Source: an uncultured Verrucomicrobiota bacterium (GTDB lineage: Bacteria > Verrucomicrobiota > Verrucomicrobiia > Limisphaerales > UBA1319). From it: 40,364 bases of DNA. The notes below the pieces were generated by a model, which did not search any database, had not been told where the DNA came from, and saw only the letters and a program-made list of their open reading frames with translations. Where the stretch lies: the NCBI GenBank assembly GCA_903845125.1, contig CAIMWS010000435.1, positions 1 to 40,364 of the forward strand, in the 5' to 3' direction. Positions within the stretch are counted from its first letter, which is position 1; each line of letters starts with the position of its first letter. The translations under genes and the position numbers were made by a program. This document shows positions 8,457 through 17,636 of this stretch, piece after piece.

Positions 8457-10555
8457 AAACTTTATTGGTTCTGGCCAAACAGCCTGCCTGGGCGTCTGCC
8501 CTGCGGGAGACTTTGGATTTGGACCAATACCAGGTCATTCACCGCTCCGAGGTCTGGGAGGCGGAACATCAATTGCGCAAGCGGTTGGTCGATTGCTGCA
8601 TCCTCGATGCCGACCTGGCCGATATCCAGCCAGTCCGGATCATTGAGCAATTACAGCACTGGGCCCCCCTGTGCCCCATCATCCTCTATACCCGTGACAA
8701 ACCCTGGGAATGGGAGGAAAAGGCCTACCTGGCGGGCGCCACCCACATTTTAACCCAGCCGTTCCGCGGCGCTTTATTGCAGAAATTGCTGGCGCGGATT
8801 TTGCCGGCGGCCGCCAAATCCGATCCCGCGCCACCACCTTCCTCTCCGGCCGAAACCCAGCCCTGGGTTCCCCCTCCCCGCCGGCCGCAAACCTTGGAGG
8901 TGCTGCGGGATTTATCCGGCATTTTGCGGCATAGCCTCTGCACGGAAACCCTCCTCAACGAATTCCTGCTTTCCTTGCGCGAGATTCTGGCCATCAACCG
9001 CGCGGCGGTATTCCTCCGGCCCCCTTCCCCATCCCTCAATCTGGCCGGCATGACTTTTGAGCACCACCAGTTCCACCTGGCCTGCGCCCTGGGTCTGGAT
9101 CCTTCCTTGCTGGAAAATTTCGGGCTCTCCGTGGATTACGGCATCGGCGGCCACGTTTTGCGCACGGGCCGCATCCTCCGCAATCCCAATGACACCACCG
9201 GCCGTGACCGCGAAATCCAGAAGGAATTTGAGGTGCTCGGCGCCGAGGTCGCCATCCCCATCTATGACCGTCAGACCGTCATCGGCGTGGCCCTGCTCGA
9301 TGGCCGCCTGACCGGCGAGGCCTTTTCCAACGAAGAACTCGCGCTGATTTTCCACCTGTTTGAGCAGCTGGGTCTGGCTCTCAAAAACAGTTGGTTCCAC
9401 AATCAGATCTCGCAAAATCAGCAGATGATGACCGGGATCCTCAGCCAGATGGAAAGCGGCTGCGTACTCGTCGGAGCCAACCTGGAGATACTCCACACCA
9501 ACCGCATGGCCAGGGCCTTGTTTGCCAATCAAAAGCCGGAGAAAACACGCTTTGAATTTGTGGACCTGCCGCGCGTCATCGCCAGCAAGGTGTTCGAGGT
9601 CCTTAAAACCGGGCTGGATATGCCTGGCTTCAATTACTCCGCCCCGGAAACCGCCGAACCGGTTTACCAGGTGCGGATTACCCACTTCCGGCATCCTGAT
9701 TCGCGATCCACCAACGCGGCCTTGATGATTATCGAGGACATCACCCAAAGGGAACGTTCCCGCCGCCTGGAATTGGAATCAGCCAACCTGAAATTGGTCA
9801 AAAACATGGCCGCCCGCCTGGCGCACGAAATCAACAATGCCTTGGTGCCACTATCCACCCACCAGCAGTTGCTGGCGAAAAAACTGTGGGATCCTGAATT
9901 CCTCGAATCCCTGGATGAAGTCATGGCGGAAGGCATCAAGCGCGTCTCCCGGCTTTCCCGCCAGATGTGGTACCTCGCCCAGGATGGCCTGTCGTCCAAC
10001 GATACCTTTTTACTGGCCGAGTTGATCCAGGAGGCTTTTCAAACCGCCCGCTCGCAGTTTAATCAAGGCACCGCGCATTACCTGTTCCAGGACGGACAGC
10101 CCGCCGTGAAGCTCAACGGCAGCCGCGAGGCCTTGAAACATGCGCTCGCCGAACTCATGCTGAACTCCTTCCAAGCCAATCCGGACGATCCGGTGGTGGA
10201 AGTTCGGTTCCGCTGGCATGTCCACCCCAACCAGGAGCCTCATTGCACCATCGCCTTATTGGACAAAGGGCCTGGATTTACGGAAAAATCCTGGGCACAG
10301 GCTCAAAACCCCTTTTTCACCACCCGCGCCGTGGGCCTGGGCCTGGGCCTCAAAGTAGCCCGCCGGATCATTGAAGCCCACCACGGCCGCCTGCAAATCC
10401 CCCCGGACTGCTGCCGCGATGACCATCCCAACTGCGACCTCTGCCAGCCCCAAAAAGGGGTGGTCTGCGTTATTCTCCCCGGAAAAAAACCCAGCGGTTC
10501 AGTTCAACGCCCCGTCAGCGCCTTGGACTCGGATTCCACCCCTCCCACAGGTTAG
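8453..10555 (+). CDS. Histidine kinase with degenerate receiver, GAF, PAS-like domain and Cys-rich insert
   Basis: This 700-residue soluble kinase starts in an ATGA overlap with the previous gene; a longer in-frame start at 7970 would lie inside that gene and is rejected. Residues 1-112 fold like a receiver: D52 (ILDAD) and T80 are kept, but the acidic pair is A8/K9 and the conserved Lys is Q102 (LTQPF), so normal phosphorylation is unlikely. A Pro-rich linker (about 118-145) precedes a GAF domain (about 150-310) and a PAS-like segment (about 320-430). The kinase helix has H458 in RLAHEINNALVPLS, then LAELMLNSFQAN, LLDKGPGF and VGLGLGLKVARR. Between the G2 box and the last strand lies an insert with C653, C654, C661, C664 and C672 plus H658, which could bind metal or respond to redox. 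It is the last gene of the operon. Confidence 0.9.
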   Translation: MKTLLVLAKQPAWASALRETLDLDQYQVIHRSEVWEAEHQLRKRLVDCCILDADLADIQPVRIIEQLQHWAPLCPIILYTRDKPWEWEEKAYLAGATHILTQPFRGALLQKLLARILPAAAKSDPAPPPSSPAETQPWVPPPRRPQTLEVLRDLSGILRHSLCTETLLNEFLLSLREILAINRAAVFLRPPSPSLNLAGMTFEHHQFHLACALGLDPSLLENFGLSVDYGIGGHVLRTGRILRNPNDTTGRDREIQKEFEVLGAEVAIPIYDRQTVIGVALLDGRLTGEAFSNEELALIFHLFEQLGLALKNSWFHNQISQNQQMMTGILSQMESGCVLVGANLEILHTNRMARALFANQKPEKTRFEFVDLPRVIASKVFEVLKTGLDMPGFNYSAPETAEPVYQVRITHFRHPDSRSTNAALMIIEDITQRERSRRLELESANLKLVKNMAARLAHEINNALVPLSTHQQLLAKKLWDPEFLESLDEVMAEGIKRVSRLSRQMWYLAQDGLSSNDTFLLAELIQEAFQTARSQFNQGTAHYLFQDGQPAVKLNGSREALKHALAELMLNSFQANPDDPVVEVRFRWHVHPNQEPHCTIALLDKGPGFTEKSWAQAQNPFFTTRAVGLGLGLKVARRIIEAHHGRLQIPPDCCRDDHPNCDLCQPQKGVVCVILPGKKPSGSVQRPVSALDSDSTPPTG

Positions 10556-10568
10556 CCGGTTCTTCCAA

Positions 10569-10600
10569 GCTGGGCGGCTGATTTTTCGCGCCTGCCCAGC
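10569..10600. terminator. Candidate bidirectional terminator hairpin between convergent genes
   Basis: GCTGGGC (10569-10575) pairs perfectly with GCCCAGC (10594-10600), and GGC/GCC can extend the stem past a one-base bulge. The loop contains TTTTT. It sits in the 73-nt gap between the converging kinase and alcohol dehydrogenase genes. There is no classical terminal U tract. Confidence 0.4.
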
Positions 10601-10628
10601 CGTGCGCCCTGCGTTCCCATCGAACGGC

Positions 10629-11672
10629 TCAGAATTTGTTGATCACCGTGATGCCCTCGCCGCGGAATTCCCCCATGGCTGCCAGGGCCGCTGGCACTCC
10701 TTCCAAAGCGATCGTCTGGCGGACCAACCGGTCCGGGTGCAGCTTGCCGGCCAGAATCATTCCCAGCAGTGGCTCGCAGGCGTGAGCCTGCATCCCATGG
10801 CTGCCCGCCAGTTCCAACTCCCGGGCGATCACCACGTTCATCGGCACCGGCGCATCCTGGTAGCCGGCCACCATCAAGCCCACCTGCACATGGCGTCCCT
10901 GTTTGCGCAGCCCCAGGATGGAATTGCGGCAGGTTTCCACGCTGCCCAGGGCATCCAGTGATACCTGTGCGCCGCCCCCGGTGGCCTGCCGGATGCTGCT
11001 CACCACGTCCGCTTCCCGGTGTCCATTCAGCACCACCTCCGCCCCCAGGCTCTTGGCCAGAACCAGGGCATCCGCCTTCACATCCACTGCCAAAACCTGC
11101 GCTCCCAAGGCCCGGCCGATCATCACCGCCGCCAGGCCCACCCCGCCGCAGCCGTGGATCGCCAGCCATTGGCCGGGCTTTACCCGGCCTTGGTGCACCA
11201 CCGCCCGGAACGCGGTGATGAACCGACACCCCAGGCTGGCGGCCGCCACGCTCGACAAAGCTTCCGGCAGCGGCACCAGGTTGACATCCGCATGCGGTAT
11301 CGCCACATATTCGGCGAAGGATCCCCACCCGGTGAAACCTGGCTGGTAATAGTTGTCGCATACCTGCTGCTGGCCGGCCGCGCACTGCGGGCACCCCCCG
11401 CAACCCACCGCAAACGGCACCGTCACCCGCTCGCCCGGCTTCCGCTGGCGGACCAACGGACCCACGGCCTCCACCACCCCCGCCAATTCGTGGCCGGGTA
11501 TGTGCGGCAGGTGGCGGATATCCGCGTCATGCCCCATCCACCCGTGCCAGTCACTGCGGCAAAGGCCGGTGGCTTCCACCCGGATGACCACCCCGTCCGG
11601 TGGCGGAGCCGGGTCCGGCACCTTTTCCACGCTGAGGGATTCGCCAAATTTTCTGAACAGCACTGCCTTCAT
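10629..11672 (-). CDS. Zinc-dependent medium-chain alcohol dehydrogenase
   Basis: The 347-residue protein is a cytoplasmic zinc MDR-family dehydrogenase that oxidises an alcohol, or reduces the aldehyde, with NAD(P). Catalytic-zinc ligands are C38 (GLCRSDWHG) and H61/E62 ([13 protein letters not shown]). The structural-zinc cluster C91, C94, C97, C105 ([15 protein letters not shown]) is intact. The Rossmann motif is [13 protein letters not shown]. The true start is [11 protein letters not shown] at 11672; the frame continues upstream into the preceding gene but has no reason to be coding there. It follows the PQQ-propeller gene by 8 nt, so the pair is probably co-transcribed. The sequence does not reveal the substrate. 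Confidence 0.9.
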   Translation of the reverse strand: MKAVLFRKFGESLSVEKVPDPAPPPDGVVIRVEATGLCRSDWHGWMGHDADIRHLPHIPGHELAGVVEAVGPLVRQRKPGERVTVPFAVGCGGCPQCAAGQQQVCDNYYQPGFTGWGSFAEYVAIPHADVNLVPLPEALSSVAAASLGCRFITAFRAVVHQGRVKPGQWLAIHGCGGVGLAAVMIGRALGAQVLAVDVKADALVLAKSLGAEVVLNGHREADVVSSIRQATGGGAQVSLDALGSVETCRNSILGLRKQGRHVQVGLMVAGYQDAPVPMNVVIARELELAGSHGMQAHACEPLLGMILAGKLHPDRLVRQTIALEGVPAALAAMGEFRGEGITVINKF

Positions 11673-11680
11673 GGCTTGGT

Positions 11681-12997
11681 TTACTCTTCCAAACGATACA
11701 ATTGGGTCTGCGTCCGTACCACCAGCGCCTGGTCCACCACCGCCGGACTGGCCATCATCCGCTCGTTCAACGGGTTTTCCGCCAGGCACTGGTATTGGCG
11801 CCCGGGCGCCATCACCGTGGCCAGGCCTTTCTCGCTGAAAAAGTAAATCCGCCCGGCCCCGTAAACCGGTGAAGCGGAATGCTTGCCCTTGAGTTTTTCC
11901 CGCCACACCACCTGGCCGGTTTTGGCTTCCACGCACAAAGCCCATCCCTGGTCATTGACCATGTATAGCAAATCTTCGACCAGCAGCAGCGACGCCGTCG
12001 CCGGCATGTCTTTCGTGATCTTCCACACCACATGGGAAGCCGTCACATCACCGGTTCCACCCGGTTTTATCGCATACAATTCCGGGCGTTCATAATCATT
12101 GATCACGAATACCAGGCCGTGACCGTACAAGGGCCGGGGCGTCATCGACCAACCATTATACCGCACCTTCCAAAGCTCCTCCCCCGTCAGCGGCTGATAG
12201 GCGATCACGGCCTTGGCCCCGGGGCTGACCAACTGCAACCGCCCCTCCGATTCAACCAGGATCGGCATGCAAAAGGCTTTGCGGCAATTATAGGGGAAAA
12301 CGCTGTAATCCACCGAACGCGGCGTCTTCCAAACCGTCCGGCCATCCGTTTTGTCCAAAGCCACCACATACTGCACATCCCGTCCGTCCACATTGACGAT
12401 GCACAAGTTGCCATAAAGCATCGGGGAGGATCCCGGGCCTTCATGGTGGTCGCAATTCAAGTCACGCCGGGTCCAACGCACTTTGCCGGTCCGGGTATCC
12501 AGGCAGGCGGTACCATACGTGCCGTAATGGACATAGACCCGCCCCTCCTCCACCACGGGCGTCGGCGACGCGTAAGTGTTGACGCTCGCAATATGCTGGG
12601 GGCTTTCGGTATCGAACACTTGGACGTCATGGATCACTTGGCCGGTATCCTTGTTGACACCGACGGCAAACATCTTTTTGCCATCTTCGGTAGCCGTGGT
12701 GAGCCAGATCTGCTCCCCCCAAATCACTGGCGAAGACCAGCCCAAATCATGGATGGCGGTTTTCCACTTCACATGGTTGGTTTCATTCCAAGTCAGGGGC
12801 AAAGCTTTGGCTGGCGCCTGACCATCGGCGGTTGGCCCGCGGAACTGCGGCCACACTGCCACCTTGTTTGGAAGGTGCGTGGAAGGCGATGGCGCCGCCG
12901 CCTGCGCCGCCAATCGTCCGGGCACGGCCGAATCATCGGCGGCAATTAAGAATGCCGCGCTGGCTGCCAGGATCGCCCAAGGGAAAATATTGTTCAT
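11681..12997 (-). CDS. Secreted PQQ-like beta-propeller repeat protein (BamB-like)
   Basis: The start at 12997 gives 438 residues with a signal peptide ([19 protein letters not shown]) cut near a small-residue region. The mature part opens with [16 protein letters not shown], a beginning common in verrucomicrobial and planctomycete PQQ-propeller proteins. Propeller blades with the W-K/R pattern recur: [58 protein letters not shown]. Blades of this kind also form BamB and quinoprotein dehydrogenases; I see no sign of a quinoprotein catalytic set, so a binding or scaffold role is likely. About 33 extra codons upstream of 12997 look non-coding. The upstream DNA has an AT-rich patch with TTAATAAT that may hold the promoter. 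Confidence 0.85.
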   Translation of the reverse strand: MNNIFPWAILAASAAFLIAADDSAVPGRLAAQAAAPSPSTHLPNKVAVWPQFRGPTADGQAPAKALPLTWNETNHVKWKTAIHDLGWSSPVIWGEQIWLTTATEDGKKMFAVGVNKDTGQVIHDVQVFDTESPQHIASVNTYASPTPVVEEGRVYVHYGTYGTACLDTRTGKVRWTRRDLNCDHHEGPGSSPMLYGNLCIVNVDGRDVQYVVALDKTDGRTVWKTPRSVDYSVFPYNCRKAFCMPILVESEGRLQLVSPGAKAVIAYQPLTGEELWKVRYNGWSMTPRPLYGHGLVFVINDYERPELYAIKPGGTGDVTASHVVWKITKDMPATASLLLVEDLLYMVNDQGWALCVEAKTGQVVWREKLKGKHSASPVYGAGRIYFFSEKGLATVMAPGRQYQCLAENPLNERMMASPAVVDQALVVRTQTQLYRLEE

Positions 12998-13385
12998 GGA
13001 TTTCAGCCTGCCACGAACCCACTTTTTTGACAAAGAATTATTAACCATGGCATTAAATAAAGGCAGCCATCCTATGGATAACGGGGTCATGTCCATAGCT
13101 CGAAAAACCAGAATCCCCGGTGCGGGGGGCGTCTGCCACCTCCGGCATCCCGGTCCATGGGGACCTCTGCGAGGCCGAATCCCGGGACACGAAGGACCGC
13201 CGGCGGTTTGTCCAGACGTTGGGTGAAGCCGGCGTCAAATCCGGGTGTTGGATATTGGTTTGTTGCCTGATGGCCGGCCATTCCCTTGCGTGGTAAAGAC
13301 ACCGCCAGGCAGCCGGACGGCCGGCCATGGATCTTGAGCGCTGATCCCGGCGGGTTCCATCGGCGGCACCGGCACTCGTTCTCCT
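12998..13385. other. Intergenic region upstream of the PQQ-propeller gene
   Basis: This 388-nt gap lies between the methyltransferase stop and the propeller-gene start, both on the minus strand. About 13020-13075 is AT-rich and may hold the propeller promoter. The short frames on both strands have no start signals or family features. Confidence 0.5.
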
Positions 13386-14171
13386 TCACGGAACTACCTG
13401 TCCCACCGCCCAGCCATAGATATTCCGCAACACAATGGCTCCGTCCGCACGGGTGTAAGGACGAAGCGCCTCGCCAACAACCTGCCGCAGACGCTCCGGC
13501 CCCACCGCCAGCAAGGCCGGCTGGTAATTGCCCGCCGAAGTCTGCGCACGCCAGAACGCCGCGAAATCCGGGTAGTGGAAGTCACATTGACTTCCTCCCT
13601 CCGCCATCACCTTCATTCCTGCACCGCTCAACAGTTCCGCCAGTGCCCCATCCGCCGACCACGCAAACGGGCCACCACCGGGCGGACGTTGTGGCAGAAC
13701 GCTCGCCACGGCGGCAAACACCTCCCGCATCTCGCATTGCTCCGGCCTGCCCCACGACGTAATGGCCACCCGCCCACCCGGCTGAACCACCCGGCGCAGC
13801 TCGCGCAGCGCCAGCCGGATATCCTCCGCAAAGATCACCGAATTCGCCGCCAGGGCGGCGTGGAATTGCCCGGCGGCAAACGGGAGTTGCTCGAGGTCGC
13901 CGTGGATAAACCACGCCTGCGGCAAGCGCTCCCGGGCGATGGCCAGCAGCGCCGCGCAGGCATCAATACCGGTGACCTCGCCCCCCAGGGCGGTGGCGAG
14001 GACCGACGCTCCACCGGCTCCGCAACCGGCGTCCAACAGCCGCACACCCGGCTTCACACCCAACACCTGCAGCGTGGCCTGCCAAAGCGGGCGGCAAAAC
14101 GGTTCCTGCAATTCAGCCCAATCACGCGGAGCCGCGCTCCACAGTTGGCCTTGTCGTTCTCCTGATGCCAT
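13386..14171 (-). CDS. SAM-dependent methyltransferase (class I)
   Basis: The 261-residue product has the class I methyltransferase core. Motif I is VRLLDAGCGAGGASVLA near residue 45, followed by an acidic residue ending the second strand (VTGIDACAALL), then GDLEQLPFAAGQFHAALAANS and ELRRVVQPGGRVAITSWG. This resembles UbiE/menaquinone-type and other small-molecule methyltransferases, so the substrate is open. I start it at the ATG at 14171 (MASGERQG). The frame remains open 108 codons further upstream, but that part is Pro/Gly-rich and lacks features. No clear ribosome site is visible. It stands alone, divergent from the Tat oxidoreductase gene. Confidence 0.82.
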   Translation of the reverse strand: MASGERQGQLWSAAPRDWAELQEPFCRPLWQATLQVLGVKPGVRLLDAGCGAGGASVLATALGGEVTGIDACAALLAIARERLPQAWFIHGDLEQLPFAAGQFHAALAANSVIFAEDIRLALRELRRVVQPGGRVAITSWGRPEQCEMREVFAAVASVLPQRPPGGGPFAWSADGALAELLSGAGMKVMAEGGSQCDFHYPDFAAFWRAQTSAGNYQPALLAVGPERLRQVVGEALRPYTRADGAIVLRNIYGWAVGQVVP

Positions 14172-14560
14172 AATGAGCCAAATGGTCCCGGCTGGCGGGT
14201 ATCGAGTCAATCCATTTGGAAGCACCACACCAGTGGGGGAAGAGACACCGTTTGGACACGCCAATGATCCGCCGCTCACCTCCGTGCCGCGGGCCAGCGC
14301 CACCGTTTGGAGGAGGTGGTGGGCGCCGGAGAAGCGGTGGCCATGGGGCCATAACTCCTCCCTTCCAAAATTTCCCTCCCTGGCGATCCGCTGGATCCCT
14401 GGAAGTTTGGCCTCGCCAGTCATTTGCGCCTCCTTCATCCGGGCGCCAGGTGCCCACTCGGCGCCACTTGGCCGCTTTGAGGAACTCGCCGGCATTGCCG
14501 GCCGGCGTTGCAGGCTTGCTTTTCATCCAGGATAGGCCATGGTTGAGGAATCAAGCGCTT
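14172..14560. other. Divergent intergenic region with a repeated 11-mer
   Basis: This 389-nt region separates divergent methyltransferase and oxidoreductase genes. The 11-mer CACCGTTTGGA occurs at 14246-14256 and 14301-14311, 55 nt apart, roughly five helical turns, and could be a regulator site. No clear promoter or gene is visible. Confidence 0.35.
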
Positions 14561-15973
14561 ATGAAAACAAACGAGAACCAACCCGCCTCCCGGCGTGAAT
14601 TCCTCAAAACCACCACTCAATTCGCCGCCGCCTCGGCGCTGGCGGGGGTGGCGCTGCCGCATGTCCACGCCGCAGAAGACCACACCATCCACCTGGCCTT
14701 GATTGGCTGTGGCGGCCGCGGCAGCGGGGCGGTGGCCAACGCCATGTCCGCCGGCGGCCTGGTGCTGGGGGACAATTCGGGCACCCAGCGTGCGATCGGC
14801 TCGGGGGCGGGCGGCCCCGTGAAACTGGTGGCCATGGCGGACCTCCGGCAGGACCGTCTCGACCAGGTGCACAAAGCCTTGAGCCAGGCGCTGGGCAGCC
14901 GCGTGGACGTGCCGCCGGAGCGGCGGTTCCGGGGCTTCGACGCCTACCGCCACGCCATTGATTGCCTGCGCCCGGGAGACGTGGCGCTCTTGACCACCCA
15001 TGCCGCCTTCCGCGCGCCCCACCTGGAATACGCGGTGCAGAAAGGGATCAATGTATTCATGGAAAAGGATTTCGCCGCCGACCCGGGCGGCATCCAGCGC
15101 ATCCTCCGGGCCGGGGAGGCTGCGGAGAAGAAAAACCTCAAAATCGCCGCCGGGCTTATGTGCCGCCACTCCTCGGCGCGCAAGGCGCTCATCCAGCAGA
15201 TCCGCGAGGGGGCCATGGGTGAGGTGCAACTCATCCGCGCCTACCGGATGGATTCCGGCTATTTCATGGGGCCCTTCAAACGCAATGAGAATGAGCTGCT
15301 CTGGCAACTCAGCCCCGGGCACCCCTACCAGTTCATGTGGTCCTCCGGCGGCATATTCATCGAGCTGATGATCCACCAGATCGACGAATGTTTCTGGATC
15401 AAGGATGCCTACCCGGTCTCCGCCCATGGCCTCGGCGGTCGGTTTGCCGGCAGCACGGATAGCAGCCAGAACCTGGACACTTACTCCATCGAATACACCT
15501 TTGCCGACGGCACCAAAGCCCTCGTGTCCGGGCGTTACATCCCGAATTGCCACGAGGACTTCGCCACCTTTGTCCACGGGACCAAGTGCGCCGCGAAATT
15601 CTCCGGCAACGTCCATGCGCCAACCTCCTGGCTCTACAAGGACCAGCGCATCGATCAGGCCAACATCGCCTGGAAGCCGGAGCGGGAAGCGGTGAACCCC
15701 TGGCAGGCAGAATGGGACGTCCTGCTGGGCGCCATCCGCCACGACCGCCCGCACAACGAGTCCCGCCGCGCCGCCTTGTCCAACCTCGGGGCCATCATGG
15801 GCCGCGCCGCCGTCCACTCGGGCCGCATCATCACCTGGGAGGATGCCCTGGCCTCCAAATTCCAATTCTGCCCCAACGTGGATGCGCTCACCGCCGACAG
15901 CCCCGCCCCCGTCCAGGCGGATGCCCAGGGTCGTTACCCGGCCCCCATCCCCGGCAAGACGGTGGAGGTATAG
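14561..15973 (+). CDS. Tat-exported Gfo/Idh/MocA-family oxidoreductase
   Basis: The 470-residue protein starts at 14561 with a twin-arginine signal (SRREFLK at 10-16, then a hydrophobic stretch to about residue 37), so it is probably exported folded with its cofactor. The NAD(P)-binding motif GCGGRGSG follows at 49-56, then EKDFAAD with the EK(P)-type dipeptide typical of the family, and a C-terminal Gfo/Idh domain (SSGGIFIELMIHQIDECFW). Family members oxidise or epimerise sugars, inositols or related polyols; Tat-borne versions are frequent in planctomycetes and verrucomicrobia. The stop is 29 nt before the DUF4240-like gene. The exact substrate is unknown. Confidence 0.9.
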   Translation: MKTNENQPASRREFLKTTTQFAAASALAGVALPHVHAAEDHTIHLALIGCGGRGSGAVANAMSAGGLVLGDNSGTQRAIGSGAGGPVKLVAMADLRQDRLDQVHKALSQALGSRVDVPPERRFRGFDAYRHAIDCLRPGDVALLTTHAAFRAPHLEYAVQKGINVFMEKDFAADPGGIQRILRAGEAAEKKNLKIAAGLMCRHSSARKALIQQIREGAMGEVQLIRAYRMDSGYFMGPFKRNENELLWQLSPGHPYQFMWSSGGIFIELMIHQIDECFWIKDAYPVSAHGLGGRFAGSTDSSQNLDTYSIEYTFADGTKALVSGRYIPNCHEDFATFVHGTKCAAKFSGNVHAPTSWLYKDQRIDQANIAWKPEREAVNPWQAEWDVLLGAIRHDRPHNESRRAALSNLGAIMGRAAVHSGRIITWEDALASKFQFCPNVDALTADSPAPVQADAQGRYPAPIPGKTVEV

Positions 15974-16002
15974 CTGTTTCAGGCCCGGCCAAATCGCCCC
16001 TT

Positions 16003-16503
16003 ATGACTATCGAACAGTTCTGGAACATCGTTGACAGAGTTCATCGCGCTTCCCCTGGCAACATGATGCAGAAAAGCTTGTTGCTCGGGGATGAACTGCG
16101 CAATCTGCCCGCTCCCGAAGTCAAATCTTTCGCGGACCATTTCGACGACTGCGCTGACCGCGCCTACACCTGGGAGCTTTGGGCGGCAGCCTACATCATT
16201 GGCGGCGGTTGCTCGGACGACGCGTTCTCGGATTTCCGCTCCACCCTCATCTCGCAGGGGAAGGAGACCTTTGAACGGGTGGTGGCGATGCCGGAAACGC
16301 TGGCCGAGATGGAGGTGGATGGGGAAAGCGCCTTTTACGAGGGCTACCAATACATGGCGCTGACTGTTTACCGGCGCAAAACCGGCCAGCTTCCCATTCG
16401 TTCCAAACCGCAACCGGAGGATCCTGCGGGCACCCCTTGGAAAGAGGAGGCCGTTGCCGGGCTGTATCCCCGCCTGGCAAAGAAACACGGCTTCGCTGGC
16501 TGA
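16003..16503 (+). CDS. DUF4240-like protein
   Basis: The 166-residue cytoplasmic protein begins MTIEQFWNIVDRVH and contains ELWAAAYIIGGGCSDDAFSDFRSTLISQG and EGYQYMALTVYRRKTG. This pattern fits the DUF4240 family, which often occurs near toxin-immunity or accessory genes and has no established function. It has no signal peptide or membrane segment. It follows the oxidoreductase by 29 nt and may be co-transcribed by chance of location. The product is acidic in its first two thirds. Confidence 0.8.
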   Translation: MTIEQFWNIVDRVHRASPGNMMQKSLLLGDELRNLPAPEVKSFADHFDDCADRAYTWELWAAAYIIGGGCSDDAFSDFRSTLISQGKETFERVVAMPETLAEMEVDGESAFYEGYQYMALTVYRRKTGQLPIRSKPQPEDPAGTPWKEEAVAGLYPRLAKKHGFAG

Positions 16504-16909
16504 ATATCATCCAGCCTCATCCCATGCCCTCAACGCCGTCACCGGCGCTTGAACGCCGCTTTCCCGGGCGGGCCCATCGCTTCCTCAAGCCGGCCCGAAT
16601 GCCTTGGAGGATGCAATCGCGGGGCACCTGATATTCAACCTCTGTGGCGGCCTCGCTGAGGCTGGCGCCTTTTGTGTTCCACTCTCCATAATTCAGCCAT
16701 CAGTCCTTGGCTGCTGGCCAAGCCCGGTGGCCCAACCATCCGCCAAAGAGCTTGGTTATCATGATCGATTCGTGTTACAGTGTTTCCAGTTGCACCGCGG
16801 GGTCAATGCCCGATATGAAAACAACGGCACCCGGCCGATGCGCAAAGGACGGTCTGGTGCGCGCCGGTGGAGGCAGCCCGCGGGCCAACCACCAGAGGAG
16901 AGACTGCTT
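16504..16909. other. Intergenic region upstream of the small exported protein gene
   Basis: This 406-nt stretch has no recognisable gene; a frame continuing upstream of the next gene lacks coding character. A candidate promoter lies at 16752-16781. Confidence 0.5.
16752..16781 (+). promoter_or_regulatory. Candidate promoter for the small exported protein gene
   Basis: TTGGTT and TACAGT are separated by 18 nt, about 130 nt before the ATG at 16910. This is a by-eye match. Confidence 0.28.
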
Positions 16910-17602
16910 ATGAGAAATAGAAGGTTCATTTGGCTCGGGATCCTGCTTGCCTGTTCCGGTCCGGGGTGGCTGCAGGCCCAGGGACAGGATACCCGGGAGA
17001 TTTACCAGATTGCCAGCGGCACCTACGCCTCCTGCTGCGGCTTTGGCGGAAATCTGGTTCAAAAACTGCCCAATCCGGATCAGATGTTCGTTTCTCTGGA
17101 TTTCAACCCGCCGGGGGGCGGCGGCGTGGAAATGGCTTTCCTGGGGAAGGATCTGCAAGCGGTTTTCATGGTGTTCACGAATGGCCTGGTTTCCGGGAAC
17201 ACGATCCGCTTTCAGCACCCCGTCCCGCATCCCTATGTTTCCGTGGAGGAAATGGGAACCGCGGATTACACCGTGACCAACTCGGGGAATGGGCTGCGGA
17301 TCGATGGATCGATTGTATTCCCCCAGATCTGCTGCGACATCCCCACTTTATACAGCCATACCAACGTGCTGGCCAATCCCCTGCTCCAACCCGTCCTGGG
17401 CATCCGGGTCAGCCAGGTGGAACTGTTTTGGGATTCGGAGGCCAAACGGACTTACCAACTGCAATACCGCTCGGAGGCGACGACCAATGCCTGGACCAAC
17501 CTGGGCGCCCCGCTGGCGGGCACCGGCTCCACCATCGGCTTTTCCGATAGCGTAAAACCAAGCGAGCCGAAGCGGTTTTACCGCGTGCTCTCCCTGCCCT
17601 GA
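16910..17602 (+). CDS. Small exported protein with verrucomicrobial-type C-terminal module
   Basis: A strong ribosome site (GAGGAG, 9-10 nt upstream) fixes the start at 16910 and gives 230 residues. The N-terminus (RRFIWLGILLACSGPGWLQAQ) is a signal peptide. The mature protein contains two Cys doublets, SCCGFGG near 44 and QICCDIP near 145, likely disulfide bonded. The C-terminal 60 residues (VELFWDSEAKRTYQLQYRS ... GTGSTIGFSDSV ... KRFYRVLSLP) match a beta-rich module that I associate with the ends of many exported verrucomicrobial proteins. No enzyme motif is visible. It is followed 34 nt later by the epimerase-like gene. Confidence 0.72.
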   Translation: MRNRRFIWLGILLACSGPGWLQAQGQDTREIYQIASGTYASCCGFGGNLVQKLPNPDQMFVSLDFNPPGGGGVEMAFLGKDLQAVFMVFTNGLVSGNTIRFQHPVPHPYVSVEEMGTADYTVTNSGNGLRIDGSIVFPQICCDIPTLYSHTNVLANPLLQPVLGIRVSQVELFWDSEAKRTYQLQYRSEATTNAWTNLGAPLAGTGSTIGFSDSVKPSEPKRFYRVLSLP

Positions 17603-17636
17603 CCGCAACCACCCCAATCCATACCGGAGAATCGAT

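Noticed and set aside
10573..11945. Longer alcohol dehydrogenase frame reaching into the PQQ-propeller gene
   Set aside because: The family N-terminus starts exactly at MKAVLF (11672); the extra 91 codons are out of frame within the propeller gene.
13087..13389. 100-codon minus-strand frame between the methyltransferase and propeller genes
   Set aside because: No start signal, no domain, and composition unlike the neighbouring proteins.
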